Source: Rhizobium sp. L43 (GTDB lineage Bacteria; Pseudomonadota; Alphaproteobacteria; Rhizobiales; Rhizobiaceae). Taken from it: a stretch of 64,000 bases of DNA. The notes below the pieces were generated by a model, which saw only the letters and a program-made list of their open reading frames with translations, was not told the origin of the DNA and did not search any database. The stretch lies in the NCBI RefSeq assembly GCF_002531725.1, contig NZ_NWSQ01000014.1:124001-188000 (forward strand). Reading direction: 5' to 3'. Shown one piece after another: positions 16,504-24,625 of the stretch (the stretch's first letter is position 1; every line of letters starts with the position of its first letter). The translations under genes and the position numbers were made by a program.

Positions 16504-18345
16504 ATGATTACGCATCGTCAAGATATCGACGGCCTGCGTGCCGTAGCCGTAATTTTTGTGATTCTTTATCACTGTGGATTTGATCGCATTCTCCCCGGCG
16601 GATTTATCGGGGTGGACATTTTTTTCGTGATATCGGGATACCTGATTACCAAAATCATTCTTGCCGACGTGCGAGATGGCCGATTCTCGATCGGCAACTT
16701 TTATAGTCGCCGAGCAAAACGAATTCTTCCCGCTGTCGTGGTCATGTATGCTTTTGTGATGGCGGCTTCCTATTTTACGATGCTGCCTGACGAAAGCTTG
16801 CGGGTCTTTAAGTCCGTGACGTCCTCCGCGCTTTTTGCTTCAAATGCCTACTTCTATTTTACAACTGGATATTTCGATGATTCCGCGGAATTCAATCCAG
16901 TCCTGCACACCTGGTCGTTGTCGGTCGAAGAGCAGTTCTACGTCTTTTTTCCCCTGATCGTCATGTTAGCAAGCCGATATGGGCGCAGGGCAACCGGGAT
17001 GGCCATAGCGGGGCTTTTTGCGGTCAGCATCATTGCGTCCATTATCACCGTTCCAATCAACCGCTCCGCAGCCTTCTATCTTGTGCAATATCGCGCATGG
17101 GAACTGCTCGTAGGCTCTCTTATCGCAGGACCGGCATTGACGAGATTCGCTGATACGCGGGTCAACGATGTGCTTTCGGCAATCGGTGCTTTGCTGATCT
17201 GCCTCAGCGCACTGCTGTTATCAAAGACGTCCGAGTTTCCCGGATTGACGGCGTTGCCCGCGACGGCAGGCACGGCGCTGATCATCTGGACGGGTCCAAG
17301 CACCGTGGTCAGCAAGCTTCTCTCATTGAGGGTTGCCACTTCCATAGGCTTGATCTCCTACTCCCTCTATCTGTGGCATTGGCCGATTTGGGTATTTTCG
17401 AAGCAGTATGGGGCGTGGGAGCATGGCTGGCAGTTGGTGCCGGTCGCTTTGAGTTTCATCGTCGCGTATGTTTCGTGGCGGTTTGTCGAAACGCCGTTCC
17501 GAACGATGAGATACCGACCTGCCGTGTCCGTCGCCGCCGGGGCTGCTTCAATCGCATCCGTAGCCATGCTGGCATTTGTCGGGCAACTCGCTGCCGATCA
17601 AATGAAAGAGGACAACACGGTCGTTGAGCGCGTGGCGGAATTTGCTGACTACGACCCTTCGAAAGCCTTTCGCAGCGGACAATGCTTCCTCACCTCAAAC
17701 GACGGTATCGAAAAATACGATCGTGATGCCTGCTTGGCTCTCTCACAGAATCAGCAAAACATAGCGCTGGTCGGTGATAGTCACGCCGCTCATCTATATC
17801 CCGGGCTAAAGGCGCTTTCGGGGGCCAATGTCATTCAAGCGAACGCATCTGGATGTCGCCCCACTCTCGACGCCGAAGGCGAAGAACGCTGCATCGAACT
17901 CATGAACTACATGTTCAAGGAGTTCTTGCCGAGCCATAAGGTCGATGTTCTTGTCCTGGCCGGGCGCTGGACAAAAGATGACGTGAAACTCATCAGAAAG
18001 ACCGTTGATTACCTGTCACCGTTTGCCAAAAAGATCGTCGTCTTCGGACCAGTGGCCGAATATAAATCTTCCTTGCCGCGGCTGCTCGCACACAGCCTCT
18101 ACGAGAAGCAACCATTTAAAGCCGCCGATCATCTGGTGCCTCGGCAACACATCGGCCTGGACATTCAAGACGCCTTGGCCGGAAGCGGGGCAACTTACAT
18201 CTCCACCTATAAGACGATGTGCAACCCGGACTGCGTGGTGTGGACAAAGGCCGGAGACCCGGTCCAATTCGACTACGGGCATTTCACCGCTGACGGCTCC
18301 CGCGTTCTGATTTCAAGAGTTAAACAAGCCCTGGTCATTCCGTAA
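16504..18345 (+). CDS. OafA/YrhL-type acyltransferase with C-terminal SGNH domain
   Basis: A 613-residue protein. The N-terminal acyltransferase-3 domain (about 1-340) has the opening IDGLRAVAVIFVILYH, the RRAKRILPA motif, VLHTWSLSVEEQFYVFFPL and about ten membrane spans. The periplasmic C-terminal part (about 400-610) is an SGNH hydrolase-like domain with the GDSH block (ALVGDSHAAHLYPG) and a final D-x2-H-type site (FDYGHFTADGSR). Proteins of this layout transfer acetyl groups to O-antigen, peptidoglycan or exopolysaccharide. The ATG at 16504 begins the family's first motif; an in-frame TTG at 16447 adds 19 unlikely residues. Base use looks more AT-rich than in flanking core genes, which would fit a horizontally acquired polysaccharide segment. 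Confidence 0.88.
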   Translation: MITHRQDIDGLRAVAVIFVILYHCGFDRILPGGFIGVDIFFVISGYLITKIILADVRDGRFSIGNFYSRRAKRILPAVVVMYAFVMAASYFTMLPDESLRVFKSVTSSALFASNAYFYFTTGYFDDSAEFNPVLHTWSLSVEEQFYVFFPLIVMLASRYGRRATGMAIAGLFAVSIIASIITVPINRSAAFYLVQYRAWELLVGSLIAGPALTRFADTRVNDVLSAIGALLICLSALLLSKTSEFPGLTALPATAGTALIIWTGPSTVVSKLLSLRVATSIGLISYSLYLWHWPIWVFSKQYGAWEHGWQLVPVALSFIVAYVSWRFVETPFRTMRYRPAVSVAAGAASIASVAMLAFVGQLAADQMKEDNTVVERVAEFADYDPSKAFRSGQCFLTSNDGIEKYDRDACLALSQNQQNIALVGDSHAAHLYPGLKALSGANVIQANASGCRPTLDAEGEERCIELMNYMFKEFLPSHKVDVLVLAGRWTKDDVKLIRKTVDYLSPFAKKIVVFGPVAEYKSSLPRLLAHSLYEKQPFKAADHLVPRQHIGLDIQDALAGSGATYISTYKTMCNPDCVVWTKAGDPVQFDYGHFTADGSRVLISRVKQALVIP

Positions 18346-18985
18346 ACCGCCCATCTTTCAAAAACGACAGGGTCTCTTTCCACATCGTCCTGCTGACGGG
18401 TAAGAAAGTGTGGTTGGCGGGAATGACGATATGCGCCGCCGCGCCGTCGAGACGGGTGCTCTCCACCGACACCTTTCCATCATTCGGCACGCTGAGGCCG
18501 ATGATGAGGGAGGAGACCGGGTCGATGGTCCGATTGCCGGCGATGATGCCGAGTTGGTAATCGACCGCGCCGAACAGTTCGGTCATGGCCGTTTGATCGG
18601 TCGTCAGTTGCTGTCCCGCCGGTCCATAGAACCTCCTGTATAAGGGCCAGCCCTTGAGGAAATCGGCAACCTGACTGCCGTTATTCGGCGTTCCGACCAT
18701 GACCACCCTGCCGAGGTTGGGTGGTCGATCGTTCTTGAGAAACGCCCGGATGATCAGTCCACCCATCGAATAACCGACAAAGTGGACCCGACCATCGCCT
18801 GCTTTCTTCACGGCGTCGTCGATCTCCGGTCGAATGACGTCGACGAGGTCGCTGATCGACAACCTAGTGGAGGGGTAACCGACATTCACAACCCGATAAC
18901 CGTGGCCGGACAGGAAGCCGGCGAGCTTCTCCATGCTTTTTTTCGTCCGGGCAATGCCGTGAAAAAGGAGAACTGTGTCGTTCAT
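18335..18985 (-). CDS. Alpha/beta hydrolase, small lipase/esterase-like
   Basis: A 216-residue hydrolase with oxyanion motif LLFHGIARTKKSM near the start, nucleophile elbow GYSMGG at about residues 71-76, and a late His in PANHTFLPV. The order resembles small Pseudomonas-type lipases/esterases (PGAP1-like), and TPNNGSQVADFL is the strand-loop seen in that group. Substrate is unknown. No signal peptide, so it is probably cytosolic. It is convergent with the acyltransferase gene and overlaps it by 11 bp. Confidence 0.83.
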   Translation of the reverse strand: MNDTVLLFHGIARTKKSMEKLAGFLSGHGYRVVNVGYPSTRLSISDLVDVIRPEIDDAVKKAGDGRVHFVGYSMGGLIIRAFLKNDRPPNLGRVVMVGTPNNGSQVADFLKGWPLYRRFYGPAGQQLTTDQTAMTELFGAVDYQLGIIAGNRTIDPVSSLIIGLSVPNDGKVSVESTRLDGAAAHIVIPANHTFLPVSRTMWKETLSFLKDGRFTE

Positions 18986-19178
18986 CAGTGTCCGCTCAAC
19001 GTGCTGCTATCGATCGGGTCTATCCTGTAGCTTTCAAGGTGAACCTTGTCGATCAATGCCGGATAGCCAGACATCCGAACCATTTCGTTGTGGCGCACAT
19101 GTGCTCGAAGCCGGAGTATGCAAGGCGTGAAAGCAGGCGTGCGCTTATTCTCACACCCCCGCCACAAGCGCCTAGTTC

Positions 19179-19874
19179 CTACTTTGAGATGTCTACGGCC
19201 GCCTCATCGATAAGGGTCGCGACCTCCAGGGGCTTTGATTGCGGCAAAGCATGGCTTGCCTCCAAGGTCGCGACTTTCCGAGCATTGAGACGAGCCGACA
19301 TTGCCCTTTGATTTTCAGGAGCAATCATTCTGTCTTCACTTGCTATTTGATACCAGGACGGCTTCTTCCGCCAGGCTGGCGCGGTGATGACGTCTCCAAA
19401 GGTGCCGGCGAGCGGCGCTTTTTGGGTCGCCGCCAAAACGAAAGCATCTTCCGGGGATATATCCTGGCAGAAGCTTTCGTGAAATTTGTCGGCCTTGAGC
19501 CATAGGTAGCTGTCGCTGTCCGACTCGATATTGGCCATTGCCGCAGGAGGATGCTGTTGGGTGATTCCGCCTGTACTTCCGCCTGCGTCGGGAGCGAATG
19601 CGGCGATATAAACAAGCCCCGCGACATTCGGTTGATCTCCCGCTTCGGTGATGACCGCGCCGCCGTAGGAATGACCCACTAGCAGGACCGGCCCTTTCTG
19701 CTGTGCCACCATCTTGCGTGTCCGCTCAGCGTCCTCAACGAGCGAAGTCAACGGCAGTTCGACGGCGCGAACGGACTGACAGCCCCTCAGTGCCAGTTCG
19801 AGTATGACCTTGCCCCAATGTGCGGCTCCACCCCAAAAGCCATGCACCAGAATGATCGTCGGTTTATTACTCAT
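19179..19874 (-). CDS. Alpha/beta hydrolase (EstC/salicylate-esterase-like)
   Basis: A 231-residue protein starting MSNKPTIILVHGFWGGAAHW. It has the oxyanion motif HGFWGG, nucleophile elbow GHSYGG at about 78-83, and a late His in EASHALPQSKP. This group contains plant methyl-salicylate esterase-like enzymes and bacterial homologues often induced by oxidative or solvent stress; the true substrate is unknown. CAGGAGAAAAC precedes the ATG at 19874, whereas the longer upstream frame has no site. Divergent from the Nit1C cluster across a 585-bp regulatory region. Confidence 0.83.
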   Translation of the reverse strand: MSNKPTIILVHGFWGGAAHWGKVILELALRGCQSVRAVELPLTSLVEDAERTRKMVAQQKGPVLLVGHSYGGAVITEAGDQPNVAGLVYIAAFAPDAGGSTGGITQQHPPAAMANIESDSDSYLWLKADKFHESFCQDISPEDAFVLAATQKAPLAGTFGDVITAPAWRKKPSWYQIASEDRMIAPENQRAMSARLNARKVATLEASHALPQSKPLEVATLIDEAAVDISK

Positions 19875-20028
19875 AGTTTTCTCCTGTTTCCTGGGAAGAG
19901 CGACACGGCCGTGATCGGCGAACGGAATCTGAGCATCCTCTTTCGCCTCCTTCCTCCGCCGTTGACGGAATTGGCGGCTCACGCCGTTGGCGGCCCTGCG
20001 AACGGTCCTACATATACATCCAACCGCA

Positions 20029-20217
20029 TTAATTGATTGCATTCAATACTAGATCTTTCCGATTGATGCGATACGTCATCTTGACGCGGACCTTCCTTTG
20101 GATACGAGCCGCATCCATGCCATTGCGGCCGACACCAGAAAGCGGCCGGAGTCCAGGCAGCCCTTCCCAAAGCCCCGCGTCAACAGGTGACAGAGGCTCG
20201 TGAAGCTCAAATATCAT
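20029..20217 (-). CDS. Short hypothetical ORF with strong ribosome site
   Basis: A 62-residue frame starting MIFELHEPLSPVDAGLW. The sequence TTAGGAGGAGCC directly before the ATG is one of the strongest ribosome sites in this region, which is why I list it. The protein has no recognised domain and ends in NRKDLVLNAIN. Its last codons lie inside the near-palindrome at 20032-20047. It could be a real small protein, the start of a lost gene, or chance. It sits between the hydrolase and the Nit1C promoter. Confidence 0.4.
   Translation of the reverse strand: MIFELHEPLSPVDAGLWEGLPGLRPLSGVGRNGMDAARIQRKVRVKMTYRINRKDLVLNAIN
20032..20047. repeat. Near-palindrome related to the ATTGrATrCATt sites
   Basis: ATTGATTG-CATTCAAT, an inverted repeat with 7 of 8 paired positions. 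Its right half read in reverse resembles the 12-bp units at 20243 and 20342-20365, suggesting one more binding site of the same factor. Confidence 0.5.
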
Positions 20218-20242
20218 GGCTCCTCCTAATGATTGACGCCTA

Positions 20243-20254
20243 ATTGGATGCATC
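20243..20254. promoter_or_regulatory. 12-bp repeat unit upstream of Nit1C
   Basis: ATTGGATGCATC. It matches the tandem pair at 20342-20365 at 10 or more positions. It is about 150 bp upstream of the sigma-54-type promoter, where an activator or repressor site would be expected. Confidence 0.5.
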
Positions 20255-20341
20255 TGATTTGGGCTTTCGTGCATTCGATTTTTGCATTCTGTCGCACAGA
20301 AAATCAGCTCCGGAATTTTCATTCTGGAAATTGATCGCACA

Positions 20342-20365
20342 ATTGAATGCATTATTGGATACATT
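20342..20365. promoter_or_regulatory. Tandem pair of 12-bp repeats upstream of Nit1C
   Basis: ATTGAATGCATT followed directly by ATTGGATACATT (10 of 12 identical). Each unit is a half-palindrome of the kind bound by GntR-family or similar dimeric regulators. The pair ends 27 bases before the sigma-54-type element. The factor that binds is not identified and no regulator gene is adjacent on the upstream side. Confidence 0.6.
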
Positions 20366-20391
20366 TGACTGCTATTTGTGCATAATCAATC

Positions 20392-20407
20392 TGGCATAGC
20401 GCTTGCA
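20392..20407 (+). promoter_or_regulatory. Sigma-54 (RpoN)-type promoter of the Nit1C cluster
   Basis: TGGCAT (20392-20397), 5 bases, TTGCA (20403-20407). The GG and GC pairs are 12 bases apart as in the -24/-12 consensus TGGCAC-N5-TTGC; only one base (T for C) differs. Transcription would begin near 20418, about 40 bases before the first start codon. Confidence 0.62.
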
Positions 20408-20459
20408 ATTGGATGGATGCTCCCCGGATGGGGATCGGATTTCAATCAAGGAGCCATCC

Positions 20460-20942
20460 ATGCCCGCAGTGACCAAGCCAGCCAATCAAAAAGGCGACTT
20501 TCTTGTCGATTACGAGGACAAGGTTTTCGAAGACGTACAGGCCGGCGAAGGCGAAAAAGCCCTCGTCACCTTCCATACCGTGGCCTTCGAAGGATCGATC
20601 GGATTCGTCAACCTGCTACAGGCGACACGCCTGAAGCGGAAGGGGTTCGAGACATCGGTTCTTCTCTACGGCCCGGGCGTCACGCTCGGCGTCCAGCGCG
20701 GTTTTCCGACGCTCGGCGCGGAGGCCTTTCCCGGCCATCTGAATTTCAACAACCAGATCGTCAAGTTCATGGAGGAAGGCGGCAAGGTCTATGCCTGCCG
20801 TTTTGCCCTTCAGGCGCTTTACGGCCATGGCGAAGGCGCGTTGATCCCCGGCATCACGCCGATCAGTCCGCTCGACGTTCTCGACCTGATCCTGATCCAT
20901 CGCCGCGACGGCGCCTTCATCCTTGATACCTGGACGCTCTGA
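20460..20942 (+). CDS. MSMEG_0572/Sll0783-family protein (Nit1C first gene)
   Basis: A 160-residue protein of the family that opens Nit1C clusters and is called a nitrogen-starvation response protein in Synechocystis (Sll0783). The middle part (FEGSIGFVNLLQATRLKRKG, VLLYGPGVTLG, FNNQIVKFMEEGGKVYACRFA) has the DsrE-like alpha/beta look, with one Cys in KVYACRFA. Biochemical function is unknown. CAAGGAG six bases before the ATG at 20460 fixes the start. It follows the sigma-54-type promoter and is separated from the nitrilase by 75 bases that contain a strong hairpin. Confidence 0.88.
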   Translation: MPAVTKPANQKGDFLVDYEDKVFEDVQAGEGEKALVTFHTVAFEGSIGFVNLLQATRLKRKGFETSVLLYGPGVTLGVQRGFPTLGAEAFPGHLNFNNQIVKFMEEGGKVYACRFALQALYGHGEGALIPGITPISPLDVLDLILIHRRDGAFILDTWTL

Positions 20943-20967
20943 GCAGCAAGCGCCCCAAAGAATAAAG

Positions 20968-20989
20968 GGCGGAGCCTTGGCGCTCCGCC
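20968..20989 (+). other. Intercistronic hairpin after the first Nit1C gene
   Basis: GGCGGAGC-CTTGGC-GCTCCGCC, a perfect 8-bp GC stem with a 6-base loop. There is no T tract after it, so it is more likely a transcript stabiliser or partial attenuator than a terminator. Confidence 0.55.
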
Positions 20990-21017
20990 TCCCCACCCGT
21001 CAATCGAGGATTTCGTC

Positions 21018-22064
21018 ATGGAGAAAAAACCGAGCGTCCGGGTTGCCGCCGCGCAGATCGCGCCGGATCTGACCTCGCGCGAGAAAACACTGGCCCGCGT
21101 GCTGGATGCAATTCGTGAAGCGGCAGCCAAAGGCGCCGAGCTGATCGTCTTTCCCGAAACCTTCGTCCCCTGGTACCCCTATTTTTCTTTCGTGCTGCCG
21201 CCTGTTCTCTCCGGCAAGGAGCATGTGCGACTTTACGAGGAAGCCGTCACGGTACCGAGCGCTGCCACCGATGCCGTCTCGGCAGCCGCCCGCGAGCATG
21301 GCATCGTCGTGGCGCTTGGCGTCAACGAGCGTGACCACGGATCGCTCTATAATGCCCAGCTGCTGTTTGATGCCGATGGCACGCTCCTCCTCAAGCGTCG
21401 CAAGATCACCCCGACATTTCACGAGCGGATGATCTGGGGCCAGGGCGACGCTTCCGGCCTGAAGGTGGTCGACAGCGCCGTCGGACGCCTTGGGGCGCTG
21501 GCCTGCTGGGAGCACTATAACCCTCTGGCCCGCTACGCCCTGATGGCACAGCACGAGGACATCCACATCGCCCAGTTTCCGGGCTCGATGGTCGGGCCGA
21601 TTTTTGCCGACCAGATGGAGGTCACCATCCGCCACCACGCGCTGGAAAGCGGTTGCTTCGTGGTCAATGCCACCGGCTGGCTGACCGACGGGCAGATCGC
21701 CTCCATCACGTCCGACGCCGGCCTGCAGAAGGCCCTGCGCGGCGGCTGCATGACCGCGATCATCTCACCCGAAGGCAAACACGTCGTGCCGCCGCTGACA
21801 GAAGGCGAAGGCATCCTGATCGCCGATCTCGACATGAGCCTGATCGTGAAACGCAAGCGGATGATGGATTCGGTCGGCCATTATGCCCGGCCCGAGCTGC
21901 TGCATCTTGTCATGAATGGCCGCGCCACTGCGCCGATGGTCACCACCACCCAGCCATCCCTCCCCACAGCCGAAGCAAGGATCCTTTCCGATGGAGAATA
22001 CGACACGTCTGCCGACCGAGATTCTGATCAACGAATTGCAGTCCTACGGAGCTCGGCTCGTTGA
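21018..22064 (+). CDS. Nit1C nitrilase (Sll0784 family)
   Basis: A 348-residue carbon-nitrogen hydrolase with the catalytic triad E47 (FPETFVPWYPYF), K129 (RRKITPTFHER) and C163 (GALACWEHYNPLARY). The motifs are those of true nitrilases rather than amidases. In Nit1C clusters this enzyme is the hallmark gene, and the cluster is required for using cyanide as a nitrogen source in Pseudomonas fluorescens NCIMB 11764. Length agrees with Sll0784 (about 346). The stop at 22064 lies 74 bases inside the next gene, a larger overlap than usual, so the last 25 residues may be a poorly conserved tail. Confidence 0.93.
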   Translation: MEKKPSVRVAAAQIAPDLTSREKTLARVLDAIREAAAKGAELIVFPETFVPWYPYFSFVLPPVLSGKEHVRLYEEAVTVPSAATDAVSAAAREHGIVVALGVNERDHGSLYNAQLLFDADGTLLLKRRKITPTFHERMIWGQGDASGLKVVDSAVGRLGALACWEHYNPLARYALMAQHEDIHIAQFPGSMVGPIFADQMEVTIRHHALESGCFVVNATGWLTDGQIASITSDAGLQKALRGGCMTAIISPEGKHVVPPLTEGEGILIADLDMSLIVKRKRMMDSVGHYARPELLHLVMNGRATAPMVTTTQPSLPTAEARILSDGEYDTSADRDSDQRIAVLRSSAR

Positions 22065-23109
22065 CCCCAAGGCCGGACATGAAAGCCGCCGCGGTGGTGC
22101 CGGACCTTCCGACCATAAGGCACTGACCATTGACGGCATGACGGTGATGGTGCCGGTTCATACCGCACCTGCGTTCGAGAGCCCCTATCTGGTGGAAAAG
22201 CCGGATGATATGGGCCGCAGCCGTATCAGCCGGGACGGTACGGTGCTGGGCGAGGTCTCCTTTCCCCTGCGCCCACGCTTCTACGAGCGCTCGACCGCCG
22301 ACGGCATTCCCTATTCGCAGATCGCCGTTCTCCACGGCAAGGACGTGCTCGCTACCACCGTGCTGCAGACCTGCATCCGCTATCAGAGCCGCACCAAGAC
22401 CTGTCAGTTCTGCGCCATCGGCCAATCGCTGGCATCCGGCCGCACCATCGCCCACAAGACGCCGGAGCAGCTCGCGGAAGTCGCCAGGGCCGCTGTCGAA
22501 CTGGACGGCGTCAAACACATGGTGATGACCACCGGCACGCCGAAGGGCGACGACCGCGGTGCTGCGATCCTCGCCGACAGCGCCCGCGCCATCAAGGCGG
22601 CCGTCAACATTCCCATCCAGGCACAATGCGAGCCGCCGGAAGACGATATATGGTTCACCCGCATGAAGCAGGCTGGCGTCGATGCACTGGGCATGCATCT
22701 GGAAGCCGTGACGCCGGAGGTGCGTGCCCGCATCATGCCGGGCAAGGCGCAGGTCTCGATCGCCAAATACATGGCCTCGTTCGAGGCCGCAGTGGAGGTC
22801 TTCGGGCGCGGCCAGGTCTCGACCTATATTCTAGCGGGGCTCGGCGACAGCCGTGAAGCCATTCTGGACATCTGCGAAAAGCTGGTTGCGCTCGGCGTCT
22901 ATCCCTTCGTCGTGCCGTTCGTACCGATCTCCGGCACGCCGCTGGAAAGCCACCCGGCGCCGAGGCCCGACTTCATGCACTCGATCCTCGGACCCTTGTC
23001 CAGGATGCTGGTCGCCAGCGGCTTGAAGGCCGTCGACATCAAGGCCGGCTGCGGCAAATGCGGCGCCTGCTCCGCCCTTTCCACCTATGAAAGGATGCTC
23101 ACCAAATGA
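21991..23109 (+). CDS. Radical SAM protein, MSMEG_0568 family (Nit1C)
   Basis: A 372-residue radical SAM enzyme. The cluster-binding cysteines are C128, C138 and C141 (CIRYQSRTKTCQFC), a CX9CX2C spacing instead of the usual CX3CX2C. A second Cys group C354, C357, C360 (GCGKCGAC) near the C-terminus could hold another Fe-S cluster. MVMTTGTPKGDD and VSTYILAGLGDSREA are barrel motifs. Reaction unknown; the family is known almost only from Nit1C clusters. The ATG at 21991 follows AAGGA by 11 bases. It ends in ATGATG shared with the next start. Confidence 0.9.
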   Translation: MENTTRLPTEILINELQSYGARLVDPKAGHESRRGGAGPSDHKALTIDGMTVMVPVHTAPAFESPYLVEKPDDMGRSRISRDGTVLGEVSFPLRPRFYERSTADGIPYSQIAVLHGKDVLATTVLQTCIRYQSRTKTCQFCAIGQSLASGRTIAHKTPEQLAEVARAAVELDGVKHMVMTTGTPKGDDRGAAILADSARAIKAAVNIPIQAQCEPPEDDIWFTRMKQAGVDALGMHLEAVTPEVRARIMPGKAQVSIAKYMASFEAAVEVFGRGQVSTYILAGLGDSREAILDICEKLVALGVYPFVVPFVPISGTPLESHPAPRPDFMHSILGPLSRMLVASGLKAVDIKAGCGKCGACSALSTYERMLTK

Positions 23110-23648
23110 TGCTCGAAGCCTTTGCTCCCTATCGCTCGAGCGAATTCCAGGTGAAATTCGCGACCTCCGCCTGGGAGCGCAGCCAAGCGCATGCGCTGCG
23201 CCGTGCCGTCTTCTGCGAGGAACAGCGGATCTTCGAGGGCGATGACCGCGACCAGATCGACGATCACGCCATCCCGATCGTCGCCCTCTCCAAGCTCGGC
23301 ATTGCCGCCGACCAGCTGGTCGGAACGGTGCGCATCCATCAGGCCGAACCCGGTCTCTGGTGGGGCTCACGACTGGCGGTCCATCCGGATTTCCGCAAGA
23401 TCGGCGCCCTGGGGGCGACCCTGATCAAGCTCGCCGTGTCCTCCGCCAATGCAATCGGATGCCACACGTTCCTCGCCAATGTGCAGGTTCAGAACGGTCT
23501 GCTGTTCCGCAGGTTGCACTGGGATGTGATCGAGGAATTCGAGGTCTATGGCAAACCGCATCTCAGGATGAAGGCCGACCTTGCCTATTATCCGCCTTGC
23601 GTCACACCCGAGGCAGGCTTCACCGCCCTTTCCAGAAAGGCGGCGTGA
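23106..23648 (+). CDS. GNAT-family acetyltransferase, MSMEG_0567 type (Nit1C)
   Basis: A 180-residue N-acetyltransferase fold. The strand-turn for acetyl-CoA is RLAVHPDFRKIGALGATLIKLA, with HTFLANVQVQNGLLFRRLHW further on. Substrate unknown. It overlaps the radical SAM gene by 4 bases and is followed 2 bases after its stop by the AIR-synthase-like gene, so it is translationally coupled on both sides. Two ATGs (23106 and 23109) are possible; they differ by one residue. Confidence 0.88.
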   Translation: MMLEAFAPYRSSEFQVKFATSAWERSQAHALRRAVFCEEQRIFEGDDRDQIDDHAIPIVALSKLGIAADQLVGTVRIHQAEPGLWWGSRLAVHPDFRKIGALGATLIKLAVSSANAIGCHTFLANVQVQNGLLFRRLHWDVIEEFEVYGKPHLRMKADLAYYPPCVTPEAGFTALSRKAA

Positions 23649-23650
23649 GG

Positions 23651-24625
23651 ATGGTCGCGATCGACATCAAGGCGCTGGCGGCAAAACTCTCGGCCAGCAG
23701 CGGCATCGCCGCCAAGCAGGATATCGGCACGATCGCCGCAAGGCTCGGCCTGCAGGGTCAGCAGATTGCCGTCGGTGACGATTGCGCCGCGCTGCCCGAT
23801 GGCGACGGTTATCTGCTTTTTGCCATCGAAGGGTTTATGAACGAGTTCGTCGCCGCCGACCCCTGGTTCGCCGGCTGGTGCGGTGTCATGGTCAATATCT
23901 CCGACGTCGTTGCCATGGGCGGCCGGCCGATCGCCGTGGTCGATGCCGTCTGGGCCGATGGCGAGGCTGGCGCGGCACCCGTTCTGGACGGCATGCGGGC
24001 GGCATCCAGCGCCTTTGGCGTGCCGATCGTCGGCGGCCACACCAATATCCGCACCGAGCGCGGCCAATTGTCGGTCGCCATTCTCGGTCGCGCCAAGACG
24101 CTGCTGACGAGCTTCGATGCAAGGCCGGGCGATGTGCTGGTTGCGGCGATCGACCATCGCGGCCGCTACCGCGAGCCCTTCAACAACTGGGAGGCCGCCA
24201 CCGATGCCGCACCGGCGCGCCTGCGCGGCGACCTCGAGCTGCTACCCGAGATCGCCGAAGCCGGGCTGGCGCTGTCTGCGAAGGATATCAGCCAAGGCGG
24301 CATCATCGGCACCGCCATCATGCTGGCCGAATGTTCGCATGTCGGCATCGATATCGACGTCACCGCTATTCCCCTGCCCGCCGGTGTCGCCCTCGATCGC
24401 TGGCTCGTCACCTTTCCGAGCTTCGGCTATCTGCTCTCGGTCTCGCCGGAACATGCGGCCGATGTCGTCACCCGCTTCACCGCGCGCGGCATCAACGCTG
24501 CGGTCATCGGCGCAGTCGTGGCTGGTGCCGAGGTCGCACTGGTCGATGGCGAGAGCCGTGCAGTGGTGCGCGATCATACAGAAACACCCCTGCTGCAGCT
24601 CGGTCGGCAGGATGTCGCCGCATGA
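23651..24625 (+). CDS. AIR-synthase-related protein, Sll0787 family (Nit1C)
   Basis: A 324-residue PurM/SelD/HypE-like ATP-binding protein. The metal and ATP motif is VGDDCAA (D43, D44), with VNISDVVAMGGRP and GVPIVGGHTN typical of the PurM superfamily, and a C-terminal half with KDISQGGIIGTAIMLAE. It probably forms an activated phosphate or aminoimidazole-like intermediate, but the substrate is not known. Start ATG at 23651 is 2 bases after the GNAT stop. Its stop overlaps the next start by 4 bases (ATGA). Confidence 0.9.
   Translation: MVAIDIKALAAKLSASSGIAAKQDIGTIAARLGLQGQQIAVGDDCAALPDGDGYLLFAIEGFMNEFVAADPWFAGWCGVMVNISDVVAMGGRPIAVVDAVWADGEAGAAPVLDGMRAASSAFGVPIVGGHTNIRTERGQLSVAILGRAKTLLTSFDARPGDVLVAAIDHRGRYREPFNNWEAATDAAPARLRGDLELLPEIAEAGLALSAKDISQGGIIGTAIMLAECSHVGIDIDVTAIPLPAGVALDRWLVTFPSFGYLLSVSPEHAADVVTRFTARGINAAVIGAVVAGAEVALVDGESRAVVRDHTETPLLQLGRQDVAA

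Noticed and set aside
21991..22064. Possible frameshift at the end of the nitrilase because of its 74-base overlap
   Set aside because: Total length (348) agrees with Sll0784-type nitrilases and the catalytic core is intact; the overlap alone is not proof.
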